From Dorea sp. D27 (GTDB lineage Bacteria > Bacillota > Clostridia > Lachnospirales > Lachnospiraceae): DNA of 64,000 nt. The position numbers were made by a program, and so were the translations under genes. Positions within the stretch are counted from its first letter, which is position 1, and every line of letters begins with the position of its first letter. Shown here one piece after another: positions 9,136 to 16,135 of the stretch. The DNA lies in the NCBI RefSeq assembly GCF_001185345.1, contig NZ_KQ236748.1:64420-128419 (forward strand). The letters run 5' to 3'. Under the pieces are notes generated by a model. The model was not told the origin of the DNA and searched no databases. It saw nothing but the letters and a program-made list of their open reading frames with translations.

Positions 9136-9178
9136 GGCTGGAATAAGACGAAAGTATGTCTTTGCCAGCCTGCTTTTT
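9136..9178 (+). terminator. Terminator after Spo0A-C copy A
   Basis: GGCTGG...CCAGCC with an inner AAGAC/GTCTT stem, then TGCTTTTT. It ends the transcript of the gene stopping at 9095 just before the prophage. Confidence 0.8.
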
Positions 9179-9216
9179 ATACAATGGAGCCATATTCACT
9201 CTTTCTTTCTGACTTC

Positions 9217-9231
9217 TTAAGATGGGCTTAA
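9217..9231. other. attL core
   Basis: TTAAGATGGGCTTAA is identical to 49982-49996. The flanking bases differ on both sides, as expected for an att core. Joined with the right flank, the reconstructed attB continues straight into the conserved upstream region of sRNA copy 1. Confidence 0.8.
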
Positions 9232-9269
9232 TTAAATCAACGCATTTTCAAGGTATTTTCGTAATATTT

Positions 9270-9291
9270 GTTGCTAACGTGTTACTAACCG
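9270..9291. other. Putative integrase arm-type site (left)
   Basis: Two tandem 11-bp units, GTTGCTAACGT and GTTACTAACCG, lie 38 bp inside attL. A matching pair lies at 49836-49857 inside attR. Paired direct repeats inside both prophage ends are typical arm-type binding sites of tyrosine integrases. Confidence 0.6.
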
Positions 9292-9341
9292 TTCACAATT
9301 TAACTTATTCATATAGCACCATATCTCTGCAAATAAATGCT

Positions 9342-9369
9342 AAAAGCCAAGGCGTTACCCTTGGCTTTT
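9342..9369. terminator. Bidirectional terminator at the prophage left end
   Basis: AAAAGCCAAGG and CCTTGGCTTTT arms around a 5-base loop, with T runs on either strand. It overlaps the 3' end of the small XRE gene and insulates the prophage from the host flank. Confidence 0.75.
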
Positions 9370-9576
9370 GCTATAGCATTTCCTATTACTTGTACGATTT
9401 ATTATGTAATCTACACTCGTGTCAAAATAATCTGCCATCGCACATAAAATATCTATGTCCGGCAGTCTCTTGCCCATCTCCCAACCCGCAACCGTGCTTC
9501 TTTCCACATATAGTTTTTCTGCCAGCTGCTCTTGAGTAAGTCCGGCTTCTTCTCTCAGTAACCTTATCCTATTCAC
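9355..9576 (-). CDS. Small XRE-family regulator
   Basis: 73 residues from the GTG at 9576, which has AAGAAGGGG at the right distance. It is a single HTH_3 domain (RLLREEAGLTQEQLAEKLYVERSTVAGWEMGKRLPDIDILCAMADYF). It is the last leftward gene before attL and is isolated from the rest of the late operon. It probably regulates nearby accessory genes; its target is unknown. Confidence 0.85.
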   Translation of the reverse strand: MNRIRLLREEAGLTQEQLAEKLYVERSTVAGWEMGKRLPDIDILCAMADYFDTSVDYIINRTSNRKCYSKSQG

Positions 9577-9691
9577 GCATAACACCCCTTCTTATATTTT
9601 AAATGCTATGCTGCATTTTTACCACGAGAATAATTTTCCAGTACATTATTGTAATGAAAGAATTACAATTATCTATATGGAGGAATACTTA

Positions 9692-10009
9692 ATGTACGGT
9701 AATAAGAAAAAAAGACGTGCTATAATAGTTCTTATAACAATTCTAATAATGTATATATCGTATGATAGTTTACAGGATTATAAAGTATATAGTAGCTTTA
9801 ATAGCACCTCTGGTGACTACAGAGAGACTGAAATTAAAATTGTCGTTTACAAGGTGCATAAAATATCTCACCTCTATCAGGATATTGCAGAAAAGCATAA
9901 CAAATTGAACGGCACACCGGATAAACTAACCCTTCAATTATATTTTTCCGAAAGAGCTATCAAACAGGGGCGCGTATATCGCACAATCATATTCGACTAC
10001 ATAAAATAA
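9692..10009 (+). CDS. Small single-pass membrane protein of the prophage left end
   Basis: 105 residues from the ATG at 9692, chosen because GGAGG precedes it by 8 bp. A basic N-terminus (YGNKKKRR) is followed by a membrane segment (residues ~10-26), then a ~75-residue soluble part predicted to lie outside. Codon usage is AT-rich compared with the tail genes. No family recognised. Its position between attL and the lysis genes, in the opposite direction to the late operon, is where lysogenic-conversion genes are usually found. Confidence 0.65.
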   Translation: MYGNKKKRRAIIVLITILIMYISYDSLQDYKVYSSFNSTSGDYRETEIKIVVYKVHKISHLYQDIAEKHNKLNGTPDKLTLQLYFSERAIKQGRVYRTIIFDYIK

Positions 10010-10040
10010 TTGCATCGGTTCTCAGCTCGGAGGATAAAAT

Positions 10041-10268
10041 ATGAAGGAAAAATGGAAACCTGGAGACGAATGTTACATCGTTGAAAATAACATGCATATT
10101 AGGCCCGCCACTGTAGTCAGAAGCAGCGGCGGGTTCTGCACGCTTCGTCTCGGTAACGGAAAGGGGATACGGGTCAGGGAGAGCCGGCTTTACTGGACGC
10201 CAGAAGAGGCGGGGATGCATGTGCGGTATCGTGGTGTGCCGCGACGGACGCATTATGATTATGAATAA
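10041..10268 (+). CDS. Small phage protein, function unknown
   Basis: 75 residues with a strong GGAGG site 7 bp before the ATG. Basic and Gly/Arg-rich (MKEKWKPGDECYIVENN..., then GNGKGIRVRESRLYWT). The start resembles the KOW/SH3-like beta barrels of small phage proteins (WKPGDECYIV). It follows the small membrane protein in the same direction, so the two may be co-transcribed. Confidence 0.65.
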   Translation: MKEKWKPGDECYIVENNMHIRPATVVRSSGGFCTLRLGNGKGIRVRESRLYWTPEEAGMHVRYRGVPRRTHYDYE

Positions 10269-10333
10269 TATATAAACCTTTGTTCTGCCTATATCGTACT
10301 CTCGCAATTATTCCCCATATTTTGTATATTAGA

Positions 10334-11059
10334 TTATTTATTGATATTCTTCTGTAGCTTTTCCCATCGCTCAGGATATTCATTTCTGTACCAGTTTATA
10401 AAATTTCCGTATATGTTTTTTTCTGCCTCTTTTCTTGCATTGACTGCGTCTTCCTTCTTTTCATATGACCCAAGGTGATATTGTTTTCTCTTAAAATTAA
10501 TGTATGCTCTATATTTCCCCGTTTTATGGGAGTATGATATTCCCGTTGCCCCGGTAGAGCTATTCTTGTTTACCGAACGCCTCCCGTCTATGGTCAACAC
10601 GTTCGTACCGTCTACAGAAGCAATTTTTGAAATTTCATGTCCACGTTTTAGATTGTTAATATTACAATTAGCGCAACGTTTTGCTTGTCCATTAGTAATT
10701 CTCGCCAATGGTATCGTGGTCATACTTCCGCAATTTAAACACTCTGTCAGCATGATAATCTGATTATTTTTATCAATTCCATTATACGAAACAATTTTAA
10801 TATATGAATATGTTTTTCCGACAAAAGTGTTGGCCCATTCTATTCTTTTCTTCAAGCGTTCTTCTTCTCTGCATTCTACGCATCCAGCATCTTTATATTT
10901 CAAAATCTGCTCCCCTTTATAGATGAATGTTTTGTCACATCTCCCACACTTGCACAGCCATTTTTTACAACCTCTTCGGGAAACATCTTTAACATCTGAC
11001 ACTACTTTTATTATTCCGTAAGTCTCTCCCGCAACTATCTTTACTTGTTTTTTCCGCAA
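10334..11059 (-). CDS. AP2-domain protein with zinc ribbons, homing-endonuclease-like
   Basis: 241 residues from a TTG start at 11059 with GAGG 7 bp upstream. The C-terminal ~55 residues (GATGISYSHKTGKYRAYINF, then HLGSYEKKEDAVNARKEAE) form an AP2-type DNA-binding domain. The N-terminal part has several CxxC pairs (CKCGRC, CVEC, CLNCG, CANC) that look like zinc ribbons. Proteins of this build in phages are usually HNH-AP2 homing endonucleases, but I see no clear HNH motif here. It overlaps the upstream HTH gene by 71 bp. It is AT-rich and probably a mobile insertion. Confidence 0.7.
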   Translation of the reverse strand: MRKKQVKIVAGETYGIIKVVSDVKDVSRRGCKKWLCKCGRCDKTFIYKGEQILKYKDAGCVECREEERLKKRIEWANTFVGKTYSYIKIVSYNGIDKNNQIIMLTECLNCGSMTTIPLARITNGQAKRCANCNINNLKRGHEISKIASVDGTNVLTIDGRRSVNKNSSTGATGISYSHKTGKYRAYINFKRKQYHLGSYEKKEDAVNARKEAEKNIYGNFINWYRNEYPERWEKLQKNINK

Positions 11060-11414
11060 TGTTATTCCTCATTCTCCTGTTAAGCGTTTCCATCGTAACG
11101 GCATAGGCGAGTAACTTCCTGACGTGCTCCGCTGGCTCCCTTTCGCCATATTCCCACTGTTTTAGCGTCCTCGCTGGAATATTGTAAGTTCTTATCATAT
11201 CAGCCTGTGATATCCCTAGCATTTCCCTCAATCCTTTGAAATCCGAACGTGCGGCTTCGTATGTCGTCCTTAAGACATCTATAACTTCATCGACATCATC
11301 GACATCATCACCCATCCAGTCCTGCCATCCCCTCTCTGCAATATACATGTCGAGGTCCTTCTCCCGCTCCACCTCATTATACAATCGTACGAATGTCGAA
11401 TAATTAATATACAT
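10989..11414 (-). CDS. HTH protein, antitoxin-like
   Basis: 141 residues. An acidic stretch (DDVDDVDEVIDV) precedes a helix-turn-helix of the XRE type (LREMLGISQADMIRTYNIPARTLKQWEYGEREPAEHVRKLLAYAV). It is the second gene of a two-gene operon read from the promoter at 11809-11837, whose spacer is a perfect palindrome. I infer that this protein binds that palindrome. The gene order (unknown small protein, then HTH protein) matches HigBA-like toxin-antitoxin modules. Confidence 0.7.
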   Translation of the reverse strand: MYINYSTFVRLYNEVEREKDLDMYIAERGWQDWMGDDVDDVDEVIDVLRTTYEAARSDFKGLREMLGISQADMIRTYNIPARTLKQWEYGEREPAEHVRKLLAYAVTMETLNRRMRNNIAEKTSKDSCGRDLRNNKSSVRC

Positions 11415-11435
11415 AATCTTTTACCTCCAATCTTT

Positions 11436-11777
11436 TTACCTTATTCTTCTAACTACTTCTGCGCCCGTCATAATTATTTCCCCCTCGTCTTCGCCCCATT
11501 CATAACCCCAGCTGCTATCTATTTTCACCAGATAGATATGTGGATAAGAATAATTTGCTGAAAGTGCCTTATTATAATTATCAAGTTCTCCACACTCGGC
11601 TTCTAAAGTTCCGTCTAAATAATCGAGGAAATCTTTTTCATCAGAAACGTAGATTGCACATGTTCCAGAAAGTTCTTCACCTTCATGTCCTTGGATATCA
11701 TAAGAATGACTATCACCTATCTCTTCGCCAGTTTCAAATTCTCTATCATCAAATCTTATTCCCCATATCGCGCTCAT
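11436..11777 (-). CDS. Small acidic protein, toxin-like position
   Basis: 113 residues, very acidic (FETGEEIGDSHSYD and WGYEWGEDEGEIIMTG). No family recognised. It is the first gene after a strong promoter with an operator in its spacer and is followed 21 bp later by an HTH gene. By position it could be the toxin or effector of a toxin-antitoxin pair; its acidity would equally fit a DNA mimic or anti-defence protein. Confidence 0.6.
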   Translation of the reverse strand: MSAIWGIRFDDREFETGEEIGDSHSYDIQGHEGEELSGTCAIYVSDEKDFLDYLDGTLEAECGELDNYNKALSANYSYPHIYLVKIDSSWGYEWGEDEGEIIMTGAEVVRRIR

Positions 11778-11808
11778 TATATTTTCCTCCGTTCTTTATC
11801 TTAATTAT

Positions 11809-11837
11809 ATTATAGTGCTCATTGAGCACTATGTCAA
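11809..11837 (-). promoter_or_regulatory. Consensus promoter with an operator palindrome in the spacer
   Basis: TTGACA (11832-11837) and TATAAT (11809-11814), both perfect, are separated by 17 bp. A perfect 21-bp palindrome (arms ATAGTGCTCA and TGAGCACTAT around a single T, 11812-11832) fills the spacer and touches both hexamers. A bound dimer would block RNA polymerase completely. Confidence 0.85.
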
Positions 11838-11857
11838 TAGTTTTTTATAAAAAGTTC

Positions 11858-11895
11858 AAAAAAATAGCCCCGGAGTTTTTACGCTCCGAGGTTCT
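11858..11895 (-). terminator. Terminator of the late operon
   Basis: CCTCGGAG pairs with CTCCGGGG on the minus strand, followed by a run of seven Ts. It sits directly after the amidase gene and ends the leftward structural and lysis operon. Confidence 0.85.
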
Positions 11896-11907
11896 GTTAT
11901 TACTATA

Positions 11908-12726
11908 TTACTGCCTATTGCACCATTCCTGCAGTTTCTTGATGCACGGAGATGGACCGCTGAAGCATCCGTCCTGGACGCATCCAAGCCATTTCTGGAT
12001 AGCCTTTATGGTCGCCGGTCCGATATGTCCATCCTGCTTGGCGCCGACCTTCTTCTGTATCGCTTTGATAAGCGGGCTGTATCCTGACGGATTAGATATC
12101 CATTTCCAGCCGCCGTCCAGCCCAGGGTTCTTATCTCTGTAGCACAGGAACTGGTTCGACACCACGCCGTCGACAGTGGTTCCGAATATCTGCTGCAGCC
12201 TGGTCGTCAGCTTCGGCCCCCACCAGCCATCCTCTTTCAATATCGTCTTGTCGCCGTCTCCTTCAGACGGTGTGGTCGTGACCGACACGCTGCCTGAAGC
12301 TCCGGCGATGTCCGAAAATGGGAAATTTGTTCCGGGGCATGAGGTAGCGCATACATCGCAATGCCGCTGTACTATGCCGATGCCATACTTATTCTTAAGA
12401 TATGCAACGAGCTCCTTCCCTGCCGCCTTCTGCGTTGCAGGCATTGTCTCGGTCATGTACGTTCCCTCGAAGCAGATTCCGATAGAATCCGAGTTGCTAC
12501 CGGATGCATGCGCACCTACTGTCCCCTCCGGCCGGCCACGATATACGGAGCCGTCTTTCCGCACGAAGAAGTGGTAGCCTATGCCTGCCCATCCGTTATT
12601 CTTATGCCAACGGTGGACGTCCTGTACTGTACAGCTCGACGCCTCTGCGTGGTGCAGGATGATACGTCTAGTCCTGCTCCTTCTGCTCATGCTTCCAAAA
12701 GATAGATTTGATTCTATGATTTTCAT
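11908..12726 (-). CDS. Phage endolysin, N-acetylmuramoyl-L-alanine amidase
   Basis: 272 residues from the ATG at 12726, preferred because GGAGA lies 8 bp before it; an ATG six codons upstream lacks spacing. The Amidase_2/PGRP domain spans residues ~15-145, with zinc ligands in RIILHHAEAS and QRHCDVCATSCPG. The C-terminal part has two peptidoglycan-binding-like repeats (TRLQQIFGTTVDGVVSNQ and IKAIQKKVGAKQDGHIGPATIKAIQKWLG). It cuts the amide bond between muramic acid and the stem peptide. It is the last gene of the late operon, downstream of the holin. Confidence 0.9.
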   Translation of the reverse strand: MKIIESNLSFGSMSRRSRTRRIILHHAEASSCTVQDVHRWHKNNGWAGIGYHFFVRKDGSVYRGRPEGTVGAHASGSNSDSIGICFEGTYMTETMPATQKAAGKELVAYLKNKYGIGIVQRHCDVCATSCPGTNFPFSDIAGASGSVSVTTTPSEGDGDKTILKEDGWWGPKLTTRLQQIFGTTVDGVVSNQFLCYRDKNPGLDGGWKWISNPSGYSPLIKAIQKKVGAKQDGHIGPATIKAIQKWLGCVQDGCFSGPSPCIKKLQEWCNRQ

Positions 12727-12781
12727 GTATTTTTCTCCTTCCATTTAAAAGAGAGCCTGTTTCCAAGCTCTCGTTAATACA

Positions 12782-13723
12782 TTACTTCCAACGCCCTTCA
12801 GCCACCCAATGGAAGCTGACCCCTGCTATTGACTCTCCATTGTGCTGGCGTGTATAAACATACGAATATGAGGGTTTAATTGGTTGCACACTGCACAAGA
12901 ATGCGATATATGCAGGTGAATAATACTCTGCCGTAGCCACTATGTGATACTTATCATCTACAAATGAAATAGGGAATGTTATAGTGGCAAATGCTTGGCT
13001 TAAAGATGTTCCTTTTCCATACATCCTTAACCTTCCATCCGACCATTTTTCATAGGTTATACCATTTTTAATACCAGAATCGACAAGATAAGCGGATGAT
13101 TTATCACGTAAATCTCTAACCGCATCCATCAATTCTTTCCCCTGTCTTGCATCTAGCGCATAGCCCTCTTCCGTCGTCTCAAGATTGTTGGCGATATTCA
13201 CCGGGCCTGCCGGGCCCTGCTCCCCTTTATCACCTTTCGGGCCCTGGATTCCCTGTAGTCCTTGCGGACCTGCAGCACCAGTATCACCTCTATCGCCTTT
13301 TGGGCCCTGTGGGCCAGCAATTCCTGGATCGCCTTTGGGACCTGTGGCTCCCGTCGGTCCCTGCGGGCCGGCAGTACCAGTGTCACCTTTCGGGCCAGTG
13401 GCTCCCTGTGGGCCGGTGGCTCCGGTCGGACCTTGTGGCCCTGTCAATCCCTGGGGGCCGGTCAGTCCCTGCGGACCCGTGGTGCCGGTGGCTCCCTGCG
13501 GACCAGCTGGGCCTGCCTCTCCTTTTTCACCCCTATCGCCTTTCGGACCAGTGGCCGGAACCTGCGTGTCAGATTCCCCTATGTACCAGTTGCCGTTAGC
13601 TCCGATGTGCGGCGTGATGCCATCGTCCCCTCTTGCCTTGACCCCCGTGTCGTAACCGTTGATATACCAGTTTCCGTTCTCACCGATGTAGATTTCCGGT
13701 ATGAAGCTTGTTGTCTCTTCCAT
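12782..13723 (-). CDS. Collagen-like tail fibre protein
   Basis: 313 residues. Two short N-terminal repeats ([14 protein letters not shown] and [14 protein letters not shown]) precede ~37 Gly-X-Y triplets (residues ~58-168, rich in GPQG, GATG and GPKGD) that should form a collagen triple helix. The C-terminal ~140 residues are globular and probably bind the receptor. The position between baseplate genes and lysis genes fits a tail fibre. The triplet region is repetitive at DNA level and may vary in length between relatives. Confidence 0.88.
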   Translation of the reverse strand: MEETTSFIPEIYIGENGNWYINGYDTGVKARGDDGITPHIGANGNWYIGESDTQVPATGPKGDRGEKGEAGPAGPQGATGTTGPQGLTGPQGLTGPQGPTGATGPQGATGPKGDTGTAGPQGPTGATGPKGDPGIAGPQGPKGDRGDTGAAGPQGLQGIQGPKGDKGEQGPAGPVNIANNLETTEEGYALDARQGKELMDAVRDLRDKSSAYLVDSGIKNGITYEKWSDGRLRMYGKGTSLSQAFATITFPISFVDDKYHIVATAEYYSPAYIAFLCSVQPIKPSYSYVYTRQHNGESIAGVSFHWVAEGRWK

Positions 13724-13800
13724 AAATATATGTCCTCCTTGTTATTTGATAGCTGTATCCTATCAAATGGAATGGGGACATGGAGGGACAACGCAGATAA

Positions 13801-14013
13801 TTATTCCTGCTTTTCTATCTCCGGCAACCCTGCCAGGCTGTTCAGCAGGGACAGCACTCCGGCCAGCACCGATGCAGATATGACATACTTGATATCTACC
13901 TGGCTCATTACCGCCGCCGTGCCTATGCCGGCAATCGCTGCCTGTGCCACGGTCTTGATTGCTCTCATGCCTGCCTTCTTGCCCCATTCAATCCAATATG
14001 TTTTGTTCTTCAT
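13801..14013 (-). CDS. Holin, phage r1t type
   Basis: 70 residues. The N-terminal WIEWGKKAGMRAIKTVAQAAIAGIG and a second hydrophobic segment (YVISASVLAGVLSLLNSLAG) match r1t-type holins with two membrane helices. It would form lesions in the cytoplasmic membrane that release the amidase encoded downstream. A good ribosome site (AGGAGAAGG) precedes it. Confidence 0.85.
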   Translation of the reverse strand: MKNKTYWIEWGKKAGMRAIKTVAQAAIAGIGTAAVMSQVDIKYVISASVLAGVLSLLNSLAGLPEIEKQE

Positions 14014-14026
14014 TCTCCTTCTCCTT

Positions 14027-14341
14027 TCATTGAATCATAGTTAACAAGTAAATAAGGCCGCCTGCTACGGCGGTCCCCAATGCCCCCAGGAAGGCGTTGA
14101 ATATAGCTTTTGTAGAATCCTTCCACCTCTTTGCCGGCTCCTGTTCAAGCTGCTCCAGACGTGCCCCCTGGTCCTTCTGCTCTTCCATCATCGTACGCAT
14201 GTTCAAGGCCAGCTCCTTTACCGATATGACCAGCTCCTGTATGGTCTTGGTCTGCTCCTCCTGGTCCTTCATCCGATGCTTTAGAGAGCCAATCTCATGT
14301 TCATGGCCTTCAAGTTTAACTGCAATCTGCTCTTCTGTCAC
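14027..14341 (-). CDS. Coiled-coil membrane protein of the lysis cassette (XhlA-like)
   Basis: 104 residues from a GTG start. A long charged coiled coil (residues ~8-70) is followed by one C-terminal membrane helix (FLGALGTAVAGGLIYLLTMI). This build and its place directly upstream of the holin match XhlA-like accessory lysis proteins. Its start overlaps the stop of the preceding 39-residue gene by 4 bp. Confidence 0.75.
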   Translation of the reverse strand: MTEEQIAVKLEGHEHEIGSLKHRMKDQEEQTKTIQELVISVKELALNMRTMMEEQKDQGARLEQLEQEPAKRWKDSTKAIFNAFLGALGTAVAGGLIYLLTMIQ

Positions 14342-14457
14342 ATCATGCTACCTCTCTTTCTGTACAATTCTGCTTCTACATCTTCCCTCCACCGTGCCGG
14401 CACGCCTTCAAGCGTCATCTTATCCGTTTCAATCCGATGTACATAGAACGCTACCAT
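14338..14457 (-). CDS. CD1375-like small phage protein
   Basis: 39 residues (MVAFYVHRIETDKMTLEGVP...) with AGGAGGTG 5 bp before the ATG. Tiny proteins of this kind, with a hydrophobic N-terminus and an LEDVP/LEGVP motif, sit at the same place in many clostridial phages (CD1375 or XkdX-like). It overlaps both neighbours. Function unknown, probably tail-related. Confidence 0.7.
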   Translation of the reverse strand: MVAFYVHRIETDKMTLEGVPARWREDVEAELYRKRGSMM

Positions 14458-14458
14458 A

Positions 14459-14809
14459 TCACTCACCTCCTGCCACTATGACGGCCAGCTCTTCGATTGC
14501 TCCGTCCTGGATTTCCTGCCCTGCTTCCAGTTCAGCTATGCGTTGCATGAGCGTCTTCTCCGGTTCCGGTTGCGGAATCTCCGGGTACACGCTGCCATCG
14601 TCTGAAAACTGCAGCCCTCCTTCAACCTTGCGGTAGACCGTCTTATACGCGGCATAGTCGCCAAGCAGCGTAATGCCGTCATGTCGGTACAGCTCGAACC
14701 CGGCCAGCTTCTCCGGAACCTCCCCCAGTACCTGTACCACGTTGCCGGAAATCCTCGAAAATTCCACCTCATATGGTGTTTTCAATTTTTTATACTTTAG
14801 TATGAGCAA
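14459..14809 (-). CDS. Tail-associated protein, unknown function
   Basis: 116 residues. The N-terminal half is beta-rich (EVEFSRISGNVVQVLGEVP and AGFELYRHDGITLLGDYAAYKTVY). The C-terminal helix MQRIAELEAGQEIQDGAIEELAVIV probably forms a coiled coil. Proteins of this size and pattern occur in Firmicutes phages between tail fibre and lysis genes (XkdW-like position). No enzymatic motif. Confidence 0.6.
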   Translation of the reverse strand: MLILKYKKLKTPYEVEFSRISGNVVQVLGEVPEKLAGFELYRHDGITLLGDYAAYKTVYRKVEGGLQFSDDGSVYPEIPQPEPEKTLMQRIAELEAGQEIQDGAIEELAVIVAGGE

Positions 14810-14892
14810 TTTAAACCCCTCCTTTCGGGTATAAAAATAAGAGCCTCACGGCTCTTGGTCTACGGGTTACATTTCATCACTAAATAGCAAAA

Positions 14893-15513
14893 CTATAGAT
14901 TAGAATCCAAAGATACGGCATTCCAATGTACCTTTACAGCATGATTGGCCGATGACGTATACAAAAATAAGTCAGCTTTTTTATTTGTTACACTCTTTAT
15001 TGTTATTTTGTCGGCTGTAACCTGCCCTGTTTCTATTTGACATGTAAAAGCTGGAATATTGATAAAATTCTTATTGAAAGTAATCGTAAATGTAATCGCA
15101 CTATTTAGCACTGCTGTAACGGACGCTGTGCCGCCATCGTACATATTGCTTAATTTGCTATTTAGCTCTGCAAGTGCAGCAGCATTTGCGTCTGCCTTGG
15201 CAGTATTTGCTGTTATCTTTTCAGTCAGCTCGGCCACCTTCTGCGTTATCGTAGTCCTTACCGATGTTATCAGCCGGCTTACCCCATGTGCTCCGGCCGG
15301 AATCCCGTCCTGGGTGGTCGCCCATATCTCATCAGCACCGTCGATGACGGAGCCCTTGAACGCTTCCAGGGCTGCCGCATCCTCCGAAATCTTTGTTTCA
15401 GTCGTCGAGGCCCATTCGTCAATTCTCTCAAAATTTGTTCCCATGCCCGTATTTACGTTTACCGGAGTGCTTCCTGTTATCGTCTTAAGTTTCAAGAAAT
15501 CTGTTGTTCCCAT
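14893..15513 (-). CDS. Tail appendage protein with lectin-like C-terminus
   Basis: 206 residues. The N-terminal region (FLKLKTITGSTPVNVNTGMGTNFERIDEW) resembles fibre-attachment segments. A coiled coil follows at ~85-125 (KVAELTEKITANTAKADANAAALAELNSKL). The C-terminal ~65 residues (ITFTITFNKNFINIPAFTCQI, then TVTNKKADLFLY-like strands) resemble an H-type lectin fold, so this may bind surface glycans. Family assignment is inference. Confidence 0.6.
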   Translation of the reverse strand: MGTTDFLKLKTITGSTPVNVNTGMGTNFERIDEWASTTETKISEDAAALEAFKGSVIDGADEIWATTQDGIPAGAHGVSRLITSVRTTITQKVAELTEKITANTAKADANAAALAELNSKLSNMYDGGTASVTAVLNSAITFTITFNKNFINIPAFTCQIETGQVTADKITIKSVTNKKADLFLYTSSANHAVKVHWNAVSLDSNL

Positions 15514-15514
15514 C

Positions 15515-16135
15515 TCAATTACCTCCTGTTAATAGTGCCTTCGCACGGATGTCAAATTCAAACGCTGGTATATTCTTGGCGTCCAGCTCATCCGCCGTAA
15601 TTTCCAAAGCATCAAGCTCATCTGCTGTAATCGGGCTACCGAACATTGCAATGGTATGCTGCCATATATTATTGATAGTTTCTTGCGTGGTCTTTCGTTC
15701 CCCGTCCGTCGGGTCGTAGATAATACTGTACCCTGTCGCAGCCTCTATCGCCCTCTGCGTCGCGTCCTCGCACAGGTGGGTCTGCTTCACGCTCGCATCC
15801 GTAGCGTTCCGGCAGGCGGACTCTATTTCGGTGTAGGACCTGCATAGGTTGTCTACCCTGTCGCCCTCTGCCTTCGCATAGGCTGCCTGCTTGCCAGCCT
15901 CGTCCCCCTGGACGCCGGCATAGTCGCCTTTCCCTTTCGCGTAGTCCCCCTGGTTCTTTGCATAGTTCCCCTGAGCCTCCGCATAGTTCCCTTTCTCGAC
16001 CGCGGCGTCGAGCTCCTCCATCGCCTCGATGCACACGGTCTCCGCGATATCCGCATAGGCATCCCGGACATCCTCGCCGTAGATGGCGGCCCGGAAGGCC
16101 TGTATCTGCTCTGTTATCTTTTCTCTCATTGTCAA
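15515..16135 (-). CDS. Baseplate/neck appendage with seven-residue repeats
   Basis: 206 residues. Residues ~48-92 consist of consecutive heptads of the form GNYAEAQ, GNYAKNQ, GDYAKGK and GDYAGVQ, which suggests a helical fibre shaft. The C-terminal part has a duplicated ITADELDALEITADELDAKN segment. The repeats and location next to the tail endopeptidase gene indicate a structural fibre or BppU-like baseplate subunit. Confidence 0.6.
   Translation of the reverse strand: MTMREKITEQIQAFRAAIYGEDVRDAYADIAETVCIEAMEELDAAVEKGNYAEAQGNYAKNQGDYAKGKGDYAGVQGDEAGKQAAYAKAEGDRVDNLCRSYTEIESACRNATDASVKQTHLCEDATQRAIEAATGYSIIYDPTDGERKTTQETINNIWQHTIAMFGSPITADELDALEITADELDAKNIPAFEFDIRAKALLTGGN

Noticed and set aside
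9608..9691. Earlier ATG for the membrane protein at 9692
   Set aside because: The 28 extra codons lack a ribosome site, while GGAGG stands 8 bp before 9692.
13185..13655. Plus-strand Gly/Pro-rich ORF
   Set aside because: Mirror image of the collagen-like triplets on the minus strand.
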